From Siphonodentalium dalli (Eukaryota > Mollusca > Scaphopoda > Gadilida > Siphonodentaliidae): 64,000 nucleotides of DNA. Location: contig CP136064.1 of the NCBI GenBank assembly GCA_032622095.1, positions 111,588,004 to 111,652,003 of the forward strand. Reading direction: 5' to 3'. The position numbers and the translations under genes are program-made. Position 1 is the first letter of the stretch. Each line of letters begins with the position of its first letter. The notes under the pieces are model-generated. The model saw nothing but the letters and a program-made list of their open reading frames with translations, was not told the DNA's origin and ran no database searches. Of this stretch, positions 24,072 through 36,900 are shown piece after piece.

Positions 24072-25284
24072 AAAAGGTAAATACACACCATAGTAAAGGT
24101 AAATGGACACAATATAAAGTAAATAAACACACAATAAAGATGAATGGGAACTACAACCCACATACCAAATTTGAGTCAGATCGGTCAAAAAGATTTTGAG
24201 TCTATAACACACACATATACAAAATACACAGAGACAGCAGTTCCAAAATATATAGTAGATTATTATACCAAGTTGCATTTGGTTATCTACAAACCAAATG
24301 TATTGAACAATAGCCTGACAAGTTTTCAGCCTGCTGGTTGTACCTGCCTCGAAAAGACTGGTGCTGTGATATAGCAGTTTGGATAGTCTTTGGTATTCAA
24401 GTGCCTTCATATGTGTTGTCAGATTCCAGAAGAAATAATCTCATGACATCTTGCCCGGTATGGCTGCATGGTATTTGATGAACATAATTCACAGAACTTT
24501 ACCACTGTGTTATTTCGGCATAGTCATCTCACAAGACACTAATGCTTGTAAAAAAGACAATCAGAACCTGAAAAAAAATAAAAGGGTTTTAATTGTCGCT
24601 TGTATATCACTTGTGTAATGTCAGTTAAGCTTGTGTGCTTCAATATTGTATACTAGCAGGGTACCCTGGCATATATTGTAAAAAGTAAACCAAATTTAAA
24701 TAGCGGAACCTCATATATACAAATTTAAATATATTTTTATCGGTTAACAGATAAACATATACATAACCTCATATTTCCAAATTTGATGGTGCCCGACCCG
24801 ACCCCAACCCCTATCTCGGACGGCATCACTTGGAAATACTCAAAATATACCATTATATAATGTCAAATAATTGAGATGACTGTATGAGTTCAGTTAGTGA
24901 ATTAGCATTCACTAGTCATACGGAACCCCATTCCTAACTTTGAGAGCACCATTTTGTGAACTAATTAAAACTGACTAATCTTCTTCAGCTACCTGCATAT
25001 AAATCAGACAAATTCTGATGACGTTTTTTAAACTCAGTCGACTCAATATGAAATAACCATATGAATAGGATATATATGTTGATATTCATTCTTTAATAAA
25101 CTTAATAAATCAATCTTCGAGAAAACATGTTTGCTTTTTATATTCATGAAATGCATCAAAAAACAAGGGTTCATTGTTTAGCATACTTTCAGAGTGCATT
25201 GAGAAAGGAATATGATCATGTGATAAAACCCAGATGTATGGCAAATATATGCACCCATATAAGATGTCTTCAAGGACAATTTTA
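24072..25284. other. Mostly unassigned stretch
   Basis: After a small minisatellite patch (24072-24150) I see no supported gene. Frames at 24410-24069 (minus) and 24144-24374 (plus) overlap and resemble no family. A good acceptor on the minus strand at about 24583 leads into an interrupted frame (listed as rejected). Two GACCCGACCCC-type words at about 24790 are isolated. Confidence 0.4.
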
Positions 25285-26550
25285 CAAATTCTAAGATGTT
25301 TCACATGTCAGTAAACATTTTAGTTAAAATAATAAAATAACAGTTCCCATTGCAGGTGCACAAACGTAACTGTAATCTTAAACCTATTGACCGAAAAATG
25401 TAGGAATAAAAGCTCGGACAAAATTAGACATGTTGCAAAAAATATTCTAAGTCAGAAAAGGTGGATAACTCCACCAAAACATGCCCGACAGATGTCACAA
25501 TCGCAGGTGCACAGGTTCCCATGGTACTAAATGTCTGTGCCAAGTTAAAATCAAATTTACCTAACTAGAGGATACCCCCCCCCCCGTGTTTTTAAAATAC
25601 TAAGATGTTTCACATGTCAGTAAACATTTAATTAAAATAATAAAATAAAAGTTCCCATTGTAGGTGCACAACAATAACACAAATCTTAAACCTATTGACC
25701 CAAAAAATGTAGGAATAAAAATTCAGACAAAATTATGCATGTTGCAAACTTAGTCGAAAAAGGGGAATAACTCCAAAAAAAAAGTCAGACAGACATCATA
25801 GTCACAGGTGCACAGGTTCCCATGGTACTTAATATCAGTGCCAAGTTAAAAAAAACATTGACCTATAAATGTAGGAATAAAAGCTCGAACAAAATTATGC
25901 ATGTTGCAAAAATATTTCTAAGTTGAAAAAGGAGGATAACTCCACCAAAAAATGTCGGACAGACGTCATAATTGGAGGTGCACAGGTTCCCATGGTACTA
26001 AATATCTGTGCCAAGTTTTAAAAGAATTCAAACCTAAAAATGTATGAATAAAAGCTCGGACTAAATTATACATGTTGCGAAAAAATTTATAAGTCGAAAA
26101 AGGGTGGATAACTCCACAAATAAAATCCAACAGATGTCATAATTGCACGTGCACAGGTTCCCATGGTGGTTAATGATGTCTGTGCCAAGTTTCACGGAAA
26201 TTGATCTAAAAACAACTGAGAAAAACTCCGGACAAATTTGTGTCCCCGGCCAGATGGACGGACGAATAAGCTGACTCCAGTATACACCCCCCCTAACTTC
26301 GTTGCGGGGGGGGGGGGGGTATAAAAATTATACATGTTTCAAAAAGAGGGAATAACTCCATCAAAAGAAGTCCGACAGACGTCATAAACGCAAGTGCGCA
26401 GGTGCCCATGGTGGTTGATGCCTGTACCAAGTTTCAAGACTGACAAAAACTCCTGACAAATTTGTGTCCACGGCTCGACGGACGACGGATGGCGGACGGA
26501 TGAGCTGACTCCAGTATACCCCCTAACTTCGTTGCGGAGGGTATAATAAG
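25285..26550 (+). repeat. R2 array with two right-end hairpins
   Basis: Units of about 165 bp carry AATGTAGGAATAAAAGCTCGG, GCATGTTGCAAAA, GGATAACTCCACC, the phrase GACAGA(C/T)GTCATAAT and GGTGCACAGGTTCCCATGG near 25405, 25703, 25868 and 26040. Bases 25285-25590 are duplicated at 25592 onward (offset 307). Right ends occur twice: a GGACGGACGA spacer, CTGACTCCAG, then hairpins at 26281-26322 (C run paired with G run) and 26514-26545 (TATACCCCCT... GGAGGGTATA). Confidence 0.85.
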
Positions 26551-26780
26551 TTTAGTTTGTCTCTTGAAAAATGCGTAAATCACCCAATATCTAGGGTAGG
26601 GGTTCAACGGGTTAACAATTTCTGTACTAAATAGATTTTTGCCCTCAGTTTTAAAAGTGTACACTGGAATGTTCTATTATTTATCTGGATGAAATCCAGT
26701 GCATTTATGGTTTCACCTCAAACTAATTTTTCAGTGGGAATAGGTACTTTAACCCAGCACAAACAACATACATGTACTAA
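26551..26780. other. Unassigned stretch between R2 and R160
   Basis: No gene or repeat was recognised. Confidence 0.4.
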
Positions 26781-28778
26781 TGAAAGTGTCAATAACACTG
26801 TAGCTCAACTTAGGTAGGGGAATAATTTAATGGTTGACAGTAAATGGAGGAATTAGGAAAGGTGCTAATGGAAATGTCTAAGTATGACAAGATGTACATG
26901 TGAAGTGAGACCAAAACAATAGTCGTATTGGTAGAAGTAGAAATGGAATGATAATGTATACGAATGAACAATGTTAACTAGATGGCAAGGACAGGAAAAG
27001 CAGCAACAAGTCATTTGTGATCAGACCATGGACACTGTATTACTGTTGTCAGAACATCTGTCATGTATGTGAAAATAAGATCAAGTCTTGATTTGGTGTG
27101 TGGTGCTTGGAAGTATCTTTATCAATGAAAGTGTCAATGACACTGTAGCTCAACTTAGGTAGGGGAATAATTTAATGGTCGACAGTAAATGGAGGAATAG
27201 GAAAAGTGCTAATTGAAATGTCTAAGTAAGACTAGATGTACATTAAATATCAACATTCATAACAGGTTTCATAATGATCGGATCAGGGATGTGGTGATTA
27301 TGGTGTGCCAAATGATTTATTGATGCAAAGAGTAAATTCTAAAATGGCCACCGGCAGCCATGTTTTTTTCCGAATTACCCCAAAATGACTTGTTCCCATC
27401 TACAGCCTTCACAAATCTCATAATGATCTGATCAAAGGTATGACCTGTAGCCTGTGCCAATGGATTTAGTCATGCAAAGAGTACAATCCAAGATGGCTGC
27501 TGGCGGCCATGTTTTTCGGCTGAACGACCCGAAAATGACTCGTTTCCCCATCTACATGTCATTGTTAACATACATGACAAATTTCTTGAAGTTCCGACCA
27601 AAGCTACGACCTGTAGCCCGCACCAAAGGATTTATTCATGCAAAGAGTAAAATCCAATATGGCTGCTGGCGGACACATTTTTTTTCCAAAAGACCCCAAA
27701 ATGACTCGTTCCCATCTACATGTTAATATTAACATCTATGATAAATATCATGATGATGAGACAAACAGTACGACCTGTAGCCCGTGCCAATGGATTGAAT
27801 TTTTAAATCCAACATGGCTGCCAGCGGCCATTTTTTTGGCCATATGACCCCAAAATGACTCGTTCCCATATACATGTCAATATCAATATTCATGACAAAT
27901 TTCATAAAGGTCAGACCAAAGGTACGACCTGTAACCCGCGCCAAAGGATTTAGTCATTGAAAGAGTAAAATCCAAGATGGCTGCTGGCGGCCATGTTTTT
28001 TGGCTGAACGACCCCAAAATCACTTGTTCTACATGTCAATATTAACATCCATGACAAATTTCATGATGATCCGACGAACAGCACGACATGTAGCCCGCGC
28101 CAATGGATTGAATTTTGAAATCCAAAATGGCCACCAGCGGCCATGTTTTTTGGCCGAATGACCCCAAAATGACTCGTTCCCATCTACATGTCAATGTCAA
28201 CATTCATGACAAAATTCATAAAGATCAGACCATAGGTACGACCTGTAGCCCGCGCCAAATGATTTAGTAATGCAAAGAGTAAAATCCATGATGGCTGCTG
28301 GCGGCCATGTTTTTTGGCCGAACAACCCCAAAATGACTCGTTCCCATCTACATGTCAATATTAACATCCATGACAAACTTCATAATGATCAGACGAACAG
28401 TACGACCTGTAGCCCGCGCCAATGGATTGAATTTTGAAATCCAAAATGGCCACCAGTGGCCATGTTTTTTGGCCGAATGACCCCAAAATGAATCGTTCCC
28501 ATCTACATGTCAATGTTAACATTCATGACAAATTTCATGAAGTTCCGATCAAAACTACGACCTGTAGCCTGCGCCAAATGATTTAGTCATGCAAAGAGTA
28601 AAATCCAAGATGGCTGCTGACGGCCATGTTTTTTGGCCCACTGACCCCAAAATGACTCGTTCCCATCTACATGTCAATGTCAACATTTGCCCGCGCCAAA
28701 GGAAATTGTTGACGGACACACGGACGAAGGACACCAAGCCATGGCAATAGCTCAAACTTACAAAAGTAAGTTGAGCTA
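26781..28778 (+). mobile_element. R160 element with left module duplicated
   Basis: The left module (TGAAAGTGTCAATAACACTG, TAGCTCAACTTAGG, GGGGAATAATTTAATGG) occurs at 26781 and again at 27125, 344 bp apart. Units of about 160 bp start near 27330. They alternate between type A (GGATTTAGTCATGCAAAGAG) and type B (GGATTGAATTTTGAAATCC). The right end is at 28700-28778: TTGTTGACGGACACACGGACG, AAGCCATGGCAA and the hairpin TAGCTCAAACTTA-CAAAAG-TAAGTTGAGCTA (28748-28778). No protein is encoded; short frames are unit-length artefacts. Confidence 0.85.
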
Positions 28779-30035
28779 ATAAAGGGTGTGTCAAAGGATT
28801 TAGTGATCCTAATAGTAAATGCAAGATGGCCGTGGTGGCCATGTTTTTTGACCGAATGACCCTAAAATGACTCGTTCCCATCTTCATCTCAATGTCGACA
28901 TCCATGATAATTTTTATGATGATCAAACAAACAGTACAGCCTGTAACCACGTTAACTGAATAAATTTTGAAATCCATGATGTTCACCAGCGGCCATGTCT
29001 TTTGGCTGAATGACCCCCAAAATGACTCGTTCTCATCTACATGTCAATATCAACATTCATGATAAATTTCATAATGATCAGATCAGGGATGTGGTCTGTA
29101 GGGTTTGCCAAAGTATTTAATGATGTAAAGATAAAATTCTAGAATGGCCACCAGTAACCAATTTTTTTGGGAATCACCCCAAAATAACTCGTTCCCATCT
29201 ACATGTCAACATCCATGAAAAAATTCATGAAGATCAAACAAACATATCGGTCTATAACACATGCTAATGAATTTTGTAGAAATATTTAGTCATACAAAGA
29301 GTAAAATCTAAAATGGAAATTGGTGGCCATATTTTTTTGACGAATGACACCAAAATGACTCGTTCCCATCTACATATCAATATTAACATCCATGACAAAT
29401 TTCATGATGATCAGACGAACATTACGACCTGTAGCCCGCGCCAATGGATTGAATTTTTAAATCCAAGATGGCCACCAGCGGCCATGTTTTTTGACCAAAT
29501 GACCCCAAAATGACTCGTTCCCATCTACATGACAATGTCAACATTCATGACAAATTTCATACAGATTACACCAAAGGTACGACCTGTAGCTCGCGCTAAA
29601 CGATTTAGTCATGCAAAGAGTAAAATCCAAGATGGCTGCTGGCGGCCATGTTTTTTGGCCGAATGACCCCAAAATTACTCGTTCCCATCTACATGTCAAT
29701 ATTATCATCCATGACAAATTTCATGATGATCAGACAAACAGTACGACCTGTGGCACGTGGTAATGGATTAATTTTTTTAATCCAAGATGGCCGCTGGCGG
29801 CCATGTTTTTCGTCCGAATGACCCCAAAATGACTCATTCCCATCTACATGTCATTATTAACATTCATGACAAATTTTATGATGATCATAATAAAGGTACG
29901 ACCTTTAGCCTGTGCTAAAGGATTTAGTCATACAAAGAGTAAAATCCAAGATGGCTGCTGGTGGCCATGTTTTTTGGCCGAATGACCCCAAAATGACTCG
30001 TTCCCAACTACATGTCATTATTAACATTCATCATA
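28779..30035 (+). repeat. R160 array lacking both ends
   Basis: About eight A and B units follow directly after the hairpin of the preceding element, in the same orientation. They stop mid-unit at 30035, where unrelated sequence begins. The first units (28790-29300) are more diverged than those after 29380. Confidence 0.85.
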
Positions 30036-30744
30036 TTACGTGTTCACTGGCTTTAAAAAATGATTCGGGGGTACCTCACCAAATGTTCTGAGCTGGTGTG
30101 GGTCATAATATCAGTTCCAATGGGGTTTTATTACTGTGAAACAAATCAATGCAAACGCAGCAAATGCTAGGTGCGGTTTGGAACCCCTGAGTCCACACCC
30201 TGGGTCTGTGTTTTACACTAATAATTCATCAATCTAATCGACTTGAGTGTGTGCATGTGTAGGAGTAGTCCTGTCTGGTGCATTGAAACTTCATGCAGGT
30301 TTGTTTGAGGTTGCATATCGATATTCATGTCTCTTTATATGATATTTGCTTATCTTACAGTCGTCGGTATATATAGGCTAGTGAATATGTAAAAGTTGTA
30401 GTTGGAAACTTTGGACAATTCATCGACTAATGTCTTTTCTAGTTGCTTTTATAAGCTACTAGTATATAAAAATTCAAACACGCGAACTTGAAGGTCAAGA
30501 CCCTGTTCTGTTATCAAATATTTCGTCAAAGCATGCATTGAGCGGTCGGGTAGAGTACACTGAATACTTGACTTGAAACAAATTTTATTTACAAAAAATA
30601 CGAAAGGGATTTGGACACAAGTTTTGCAACTTATAAAGCTCCTCTCCCAATACGATAACACACAAACAAGATGACGGTTTTACGTATACACTGAATATTC
30701 AGGTGCACGCCAGGAAAATTGTTTCAAGACTAGCATGGCTTAAC
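30036..30744. other. Unassigned stretch
   Basis: No gene, exon or repeat is supported. Confidence 0.4.
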
Positions 30745-31126
30745 CCCGACAATACGCTTAGTTAGACTGATATGATGATTGCAGTTTGCAAACGGTTAAC
30801 AGCTTTTAAATAGCATATATATTGGCTATACATTTAATATACAACAATAATTGTTGTATAACCAACAATGTATCATAGATATCAGTTGCGATAAACTACA
30901 AATAAACAATGCATGCATGTTGCAGTCATTAGCTACATGCGGCCATATATGACCCCTGTCAGTCTAGACTATCAATACACTATCAATAAACATCCACCCA
31001 TAATCCCCTAATACACAGTGTATTCGGGAGTGTATTGGGAATCACACATACCAGCAAAGGTGAAAGGTTAAACCCGAGTGATTTCTAACTATCATTGTAA
31101 AGAAATTGTTAATTAATTTTTATAGC
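30745..31126 (+). repeat. Flank repeat, copy 1 (matches 34316 onward)
   Basis: This stretch, from TACGCTTAGTTAGACTGATA to the CATTGTAAAGAAATTG region, is repeated in the same orientation at 34316-34790 with minor changes. The second copy gains about 30 bp (GTTAATTGCCGCTGTCTGCC). It shows that a block of about 430 bp was duplicated on either side of the main 225 bp array. Confidence 0.9.
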
Positions 31127-31193
31127 GTTTCTTCGCCACATATCAACAGGTAAATATACAATTTTCCGAGATGATGTAAGGCACCTGAGTGAA

Positions 31194-31432
31194 AGGGGAA
31201 CATTCCCTCTGTGTAACTAGATATTTCCCGAGCTCACCCTTCTGGAGAAGTTGCCGAGATATTAAGAAACAAAAGACAGGGTCCCAATCTCACTAAATTT
31301 ACAGAGTGCATATGCAATAAATAATATTCGATGAATCTGCCGAATTTATCACTTGAAACCCTGGAATATTTCCACGCTGTGGACAGAAGCTGGGAATTAA
31401 TTTTGATACCATCGGAAAGGGGAACTCTGTAA
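31194..31432 (-). repeat. Single inverted 225 bp unit
   Basis: This unit is in the opposite orientation to all later ones: GGGGAACATTCCCTCTGTGTAACTAG at its start is the complement of the array phrase. It meets the first forward unit at AACTCTGTAATTTAGTGAGG (31425-31445), making a palindromic array start. Confidence 0.9.
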
Positions 31433-34315
31433 TTTAGTGAGGTTGGGACCCGACTTTTGTTTCTCAATATATCGGCAACTTATCCATAAGGGAGGGGCTC
31501 TGGAAATATCTAGTTACACAGAGGGAATGTTCCCCTTTTCGATGACATCAAAATTAACTCCCAGGTTCTTCCCACGGCGTGGAAATATCCCAGCGTTTCA
31601 AGTGATAAATTATGCAGATTCATCGGATATTATCTATAACAGATGCACTCTGTAATTTAGTGAGGTTGGGACCCCGACTTTTGTTTCTCAATATATCGGC
31701 AACTTATCCAGAAGGGAGGGGCTCGGGAAATATCTAGTTACACAGAGGGAATGTTCCCCTTTCCGATGACATCAAAATTAATTCCCAGATTCTTCCCACA
31801 ACGTGGAAATATCTCAGCGTTTCAAGTAATAAATTCGGCAGATTCAACAAACATATTCTGTAACAGATGCACTCTGTAAATTTAGTGAGGTTGTGACCCC
31901 AACTTTTGTTTCTTAATATGTCGGCAACTTATCCAGAAGGAAGGGGCTCGGGAAATATCTAGTTATACAGAGGGAATGTTTCCCTTTCCGATGGCATCAA
32001 AATTAATTCCCAGGTTCTGCCCACAGCGTGGAAATATCTCCGCGTTTCAAGTGATAAATTCGGCAGATTCATCGGATATTAACTATAACAGATGCACTCT
32101 GTAAATTTAGTGAGGTTGGGACCCCGACTTTTGTTTCTTAATATCTCGGCAACTTATCCAGAAGGAAGGGGCTCGGGAGATATCTAGTTACACAGAGGGA
32201 ATGTTCCCCTTTCCGATGGCATCAAAATGAATTCCCAGGTTCTTACCACAGCGTGGAAATATCTCAGCGTTTCAAGTGTAATAAATTCGGCAGATTCAAC
32301 AAACATATTCTGTAACAGATACACTCAGTAAATTTAGTGAGGTTGGGACCCACGACTTTTGTTTCTTAATATCTCGACAACTTATCCATTAGGGAGGGGC
32401 TCGGGAAATATCTAGTTATACAGAGGGAATGTTCCCCTTTCCGATGACATAAAAATTAACTCCCATGTTCATCCCACAGCGTGTAAATATCCCAGCGTTT
32501 CAAGTGATAAATTCGACAGATTCATCAGATATTATCTATAACAGATGCACTCTGCAATTTAGTGAGGTTGGGACCTCGACTTTTGTTTCTTAATATCTTG
32601 GCAACTTATCCAGAAGGGAGGGGCTCGGGAAATATCTAGTTACACAGAGGGAATGTTCCCCTTTTCGATGACATCAAAATTAACTCCCAGGTTCTTCCCA
32701 CGGCGTGGAAATATCCCAGGGTTTCAAGTGATAAATTCTGCAGATTCATCAGATATTATCTATAACAGATGCACTCTGTAATTTAGTGAGGTTGGGACCC
32801 CGACTTTTGTTTCTCAATATATCGGCAACTTATCCAGAAGGGAGGGGCTCGGGAAATATCTAGTTACACAGAGGGAAAGTTCCCCTTTCCGATGACATCA
32901 AAATTAATTCCCAGATTCTGCCCACAATGTGGAAATATCTCAGCGTTTCAAGTAATAAATTCGGCAGATTCAACAAACATATTCTGTAACAGATGCACTC
33001 TGTAAATTTAGTGAGGTTGTGACCCCAACTTTTGTTTCTTAATATGTCAGCAACTTATCCAGAAGGGAGGGGCTCGGAAAATATCTAGTTATACAGAGGG
33101 AATGTTCCCCTTTCCGGTGGAATCAAAATTAATTCCCAGGTTCTGCCCACAGCATGGAAATATCTCAGCGTTTCAAGTGATAAATTCGGCAGATTCATCG
33201 GATATTAACTATAACAGATGCACTCTGTAAATTTAGTGATGTTGGGACCCCGACTTTTGTTTCTTAATATCTCGGCAACTTATCCAGAAGGAAGGGGCTC
33301 GGGAGATATCTAGTTACACAGAGGGAATGTTCCCCTTTCCGATGGCATCAAAATGAATTCCCAGGTTCTTACCACAGCGTGGAAATATCTCAGCGTTTCA
33401 AGTAATAAATTCGGCAGATTCAACATACATATTCTGTAACAGATGCACTCAGTAAATTTAGTGAGGTTGGGACCTCGACTTTTGTTTCTTAATATCTCGG
33501 CAACTTATCCAGAATGGAGGGCTCAGGAAATATCTAGTTACACAGAGGGAATGTTCCTCTTTTCGATTACATCAAAATTAACTCCCAGGTTCTTCCCACG
33601 GCGTGGAAATATCTCAGCGTTTCAAGTAATAAATTCGGCAGATTCAACAAACATATTCTGTAACAGATGCACTCTGTAAATTTAGTTAGGTTGGGGGCCC
33701 AACTTTTGTTTCTTAATATGTCGGCAACTTATCCAGAAGGGAGTGGCTCGGGAATTATCTAGTTATACAGAGGGAATGTTCCCCTTTCCGATAGCATCAA
33801 AATTAATTCCCAGGTTCTTACCACAGCGTGGAAATATCTCAGCGTTTCAAGTAATAAATTCGGCAGATTCAACAAACATATTCTGTAACAGATGCACTCA
33901 GTAAATTTATTGAGGTTGGGACCCCGACTTTTGTTTCTTAATATCTCGACAACTTACCCATTAGGGAGGGGCTCGGAAATATCTAGTTATACAGAGGGAA
34001 TGTTCCCCTTTCCGATGACATCAAAATTAACTCCCAGGTTCTTCCCACAGCATGGAAATATCCCAGCGTTTCAAGTGATAAATTCAGCAGATTCATCAGA
34101 TATTATCTATAATAGATGCACTCTGTAATTTAGTGAGGTTGGGACCCTGACTTTTGTTTCTTAATATTTCTGCAACTTATCCAGAAGGGAGGGACTTGGG
34201 AAATATCTAGTTATACAGAGGGAATGTTCCCCTTCCGATGACATCAAAATTAACTCCCAGTTTCTTCCCACAGCGTGGAAATATCCCAGCGTCTCAAGTG
34301 ATAAATTAATTCCCG
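31433..34315 (+). repeat. 225 bp tandem array, about 13 units
   Basis: GTGAGGTTGGGACCCCGACTT recurs every 224-226 bp (about 31436, 31661, 31886, 32111 and so on to 34135). Each unit has GGCAACTTATCCAGAAGGGA, CTAGTTACACAGAGGGAATG, CCACAGCGTGGAAATATC and GCACTCTGTAA. Units come in recurring sub-variants, for example ATTCATCGGATATTA versus ATTCAACAAACATATTCTG. Because these variants repeat in order, multi-unit blocks were copied. Similar 72-78 codon frames recur (31437, 33443, 33892) but each ends at the unit's own CTCTGTAA stop. Confidence 0.95.
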
Positions 34316-34800
34316 GTTACGCTTAGTTAGACTGATATGATGATTGCAGTTTGCAAACGGTTAACAGCTTTTAAATAGCATATATATTGGATATACATGT
34401 AATATACAACAATAAGTGTCGTATAACCAACAATGTATCATTGACTTCAGTTGCAATAAACTACAAATAAACAATGCATGCATGTTGCGGTCATTAGCTA
34501 TATGTGACCATATATGACCCCTGTCAGTCTAGACTATCAGTACACTATCAATAAACATCCATACCGCGCCCATAATCCCTTATACACAGTGTATTCGGGA
34601 GTGTATTGGGAATCACTCATACCAACAATGTTAATTGCCGCTGTCTGCCACAGAGGTGAAAGGTTATACCTGAGTGATTTCTGACTATCATTGTAAAGAA
34701 ATTGTTTCTTAATTTTGTTAGCGTTTCTTTACAAACATATCAAGAATTTAATAGATAAATATACCATTTTGCGAGGTGAGGTTGGGCACCGGAGTTATTT
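34316..34800 (+). repeat. Flank repeat, copy 2
   Basis: This is the direct repeat of 30745-31190. Together with copy 1 it brackets the 13-unit array. The end of this copy (GCGAGGTGAGGTTGGGCACC) is a diverged form of the TIR region at 31160-31190. Confidence 0.9.
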
Positions 34801-35390
34801 CTGATGTTAAATTTAGTGAGGTTGGGACCCCGACTTTTGTTTCTCAATATTTTGGCAACTTATCCAGAAGGGAGGGACTCGGGTGATATCTAGTTATACA
34901 GAGGGAATGTTCCTCTTTCCGATGACATCAAAATTAACTCCCAGGTTCTTACCACAGAGTGGAAATATCTCAGCGTTTCAAGTAATAAATTTGGCAGATT
35001 CAACAAACATATTCTGTAACATATATGCACTCAGTGAATTTAGTGAGGTTGGGACCCCAACTTTTGTTTCTTAATATGTCGGCAACTTATCCAGAAGGGA
35101 GGGGTTCGGGAAATATCTAGTTACACAGAGGGAATGCTCCTCTTTCCGGTGGCATCAAATTAATGCCCAGCTTCTGCCCACAGCGTGGAAATATTCCAGC
35201 GTTTCAAGTGATAAATTCGGCAGATTCATCGAATATTATCTATAGCATATGCACTCTGTAAATTTAGTGAGGTTGGGACCCCGTCTTTTGTTTCTTAATA
35301 TCTCGGCAACTTCTCCAGAAGGGGGGGGGGGGGCTCGGGAAATATCTAGTTATACAGAGGGAATGTTCCCCTGTGCGATGGCTATATTCT
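34801..35390 (+). repeat. Second 225 bp array, about three units
   Basis: Units begin near 34815, 35043 and 35270. The last carries an expanded G run (about 35323-35334) in place of GGGAGGGG. Confidence 0.92.
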
Positions 35391-35607
35391 ATTAAAGTCC
35401 TTGTACATGAAATGGACAAACGCTCTTTATCCATACCCCGCAATGCATTTAAACGAATGCTGTTTATTTGTCATGCTTAATCTTGATATATTGTAAAGGA
35501 AAGTTGTCAGCATAATGCAAACTTACAAACTTAAAAATTCACTCAGGTGCCTCACATCATCTCAGAAAATTGTATATTTACCTGTTGATATGTGGCGAAG
35601 AAACATT

Positions 35608-35914
35608 GATGTTCACGTTACCCGCTATTATATTAACCTCTCTATTTATAATGAATATCTCAATGTGTATGGTAGTTAGATTACCTCATAAACAGAACAT
35701 ATGACCACACGATGAGGAAATTCAATTAACATGCATGTGATTTATAGATTTTAGATGATTTAAATTTTTTTTATTTAATTTAATTTAATTCAATTTAAAC
35801 AAGTTTATAACATCAAACGACTGATGTAGCAAGTCTTACAAATGTCTACTTTTACAAGAGTCATGTCAAAACGTGATATATGGGTAATTTGCTGGCTATA
35901 TTGGCTTAATTAAT
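35608..35914. other. AT-rich unassigned stretch
   Basis: AT-rich sequence with a (TTTAA)n-like patch near 35765-35800. Nothing else is seen. Confidence 0.5.
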
Positions 35915-36900
35915 TTAGTGAGGTTGGGACCCCGACTTTCTTCTATAATCCAGGGTATGCAGATGTACACGTAATGAACAAATTTTATGATGATCAGAAT
36001 AAAGGTACGACCTGTAGCCCGTGCTAAAGGATTTAGTCATGAAAAGAGTAAAATCCAAGATAGCTGCTGGCGGCCATGTTTTTTGGCCGAATGACCCTAA
36101 AATTACTCGTTCCCATCTACATGTCAAAATTAACATCCATGACAAATTTCATGATGATCAGGCAAAGAGTATGACCTGTGGCCCGTGCTAATGGATTAAA
36201 TTTTGAAATCAAAGATGGCCCTGCACTGGTGGCCATGTTTTTTGTCCTAATGACCCCAAAATGACTCGTTCCTATCTACATTCCAATTTCATGATGATCA
36301 GACTAAAGGTACGACCTGTAACCCGTGCTAAAGGATTTAGTCATACAAAGAGTAAAATCCAAGATGGCTGCTGGTGGTCATATTTTTTGGCCGAATGACC
36401 CAAAAATGACTCGTTCCCATCTACGTGTCATTGTTAAAATCCAAGACAAATTTTATGATGATCCGACCAAAGGTACGACCTGAAGCCTGTGTCAAAGGAT
36501 TTAGTCATGCAAAGAGTAAAATCTAAGATGGCTGCCGGCGGTCATGTTTTTTGGCCAAATGACCCCAAAATTACTCTTTCCCATCTAGATGTCAATATTA
36601 ACATCCATGACAAATTTCATGACAATAAGATGAACAGTACGGCCTGTAGCCCGTGCTAATGGATTGAATTTTAAAATACAAGATGGCCGCTGGTGGCCAT
36701 GTTTTTTCCGAATGACCCCAAAATGACTCGTTCCCATCTACATGTCAACATCCATGACAAATTTCATAATAATCGGACCAAAGGTACGAACTGTAGCCCG
36801 TGCTAAAGGAAATTGTTGACGAATCACGCCCACACACACACGCACGACGGATACCAAGCCATGGCAATAGCTCAAACTTTACAAAGTAAAGTTGAGCTAA
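35915..36900 (+). repeat. R160 fragment with right end, preceded by a 225 bp relic
   Basis: The stretch opens with a 30 bp relic of the 225 bp unit (TTTAGTGAGGTTGGGACCCC at 35914). Five or six R160 units follow from 35975. The right end holds TTGTTGACGAATCACG, a CACACACACG spacer, GCCATGGCAA and the hairpin at 36868-36899. Confidence 0.85.

Larger units (their letters stand above)
31127..35607. mobile_element. TIR-bounded element carrying 225 bp arrays
   Basis: The ends are inverted copies of about 67 bp: GTTTCTTCGCCACATATCAA through ATGATGTAAGGCACCTGAGTGAA at 31126-31193, and the complement at 35539-35606. Between them lie an inverted single unit, a 13-unit array, a directly repeated flank block and a second array of about three units. 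No transposase or other protein is encoded. The superfamily is unassigned because no clear target duplication is visible. Confidence 0.7.

Noticed and set aside
24400-24583. Minus-strand exon after a strong acceptor (TTTTATTTTTTTTCAG)
   Set aside because: All three frames are interrupted by stops within 40 codons, although two contain protein-like stretches. At most a decayed exon.
26781-30035. CRISPR-like regular repeats
   Set aside because: Units are about 160 bp and adjacent, without unique spacers, in a eukaryotic setting. These are tandem repeats.
33443-34128. Recurring 72-78 codon frames in the 225 bp array
   Set aside because: Each is one unit long and ends at the unit's own stop. 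Units with indels break the frame, and no selection on codons is visible.
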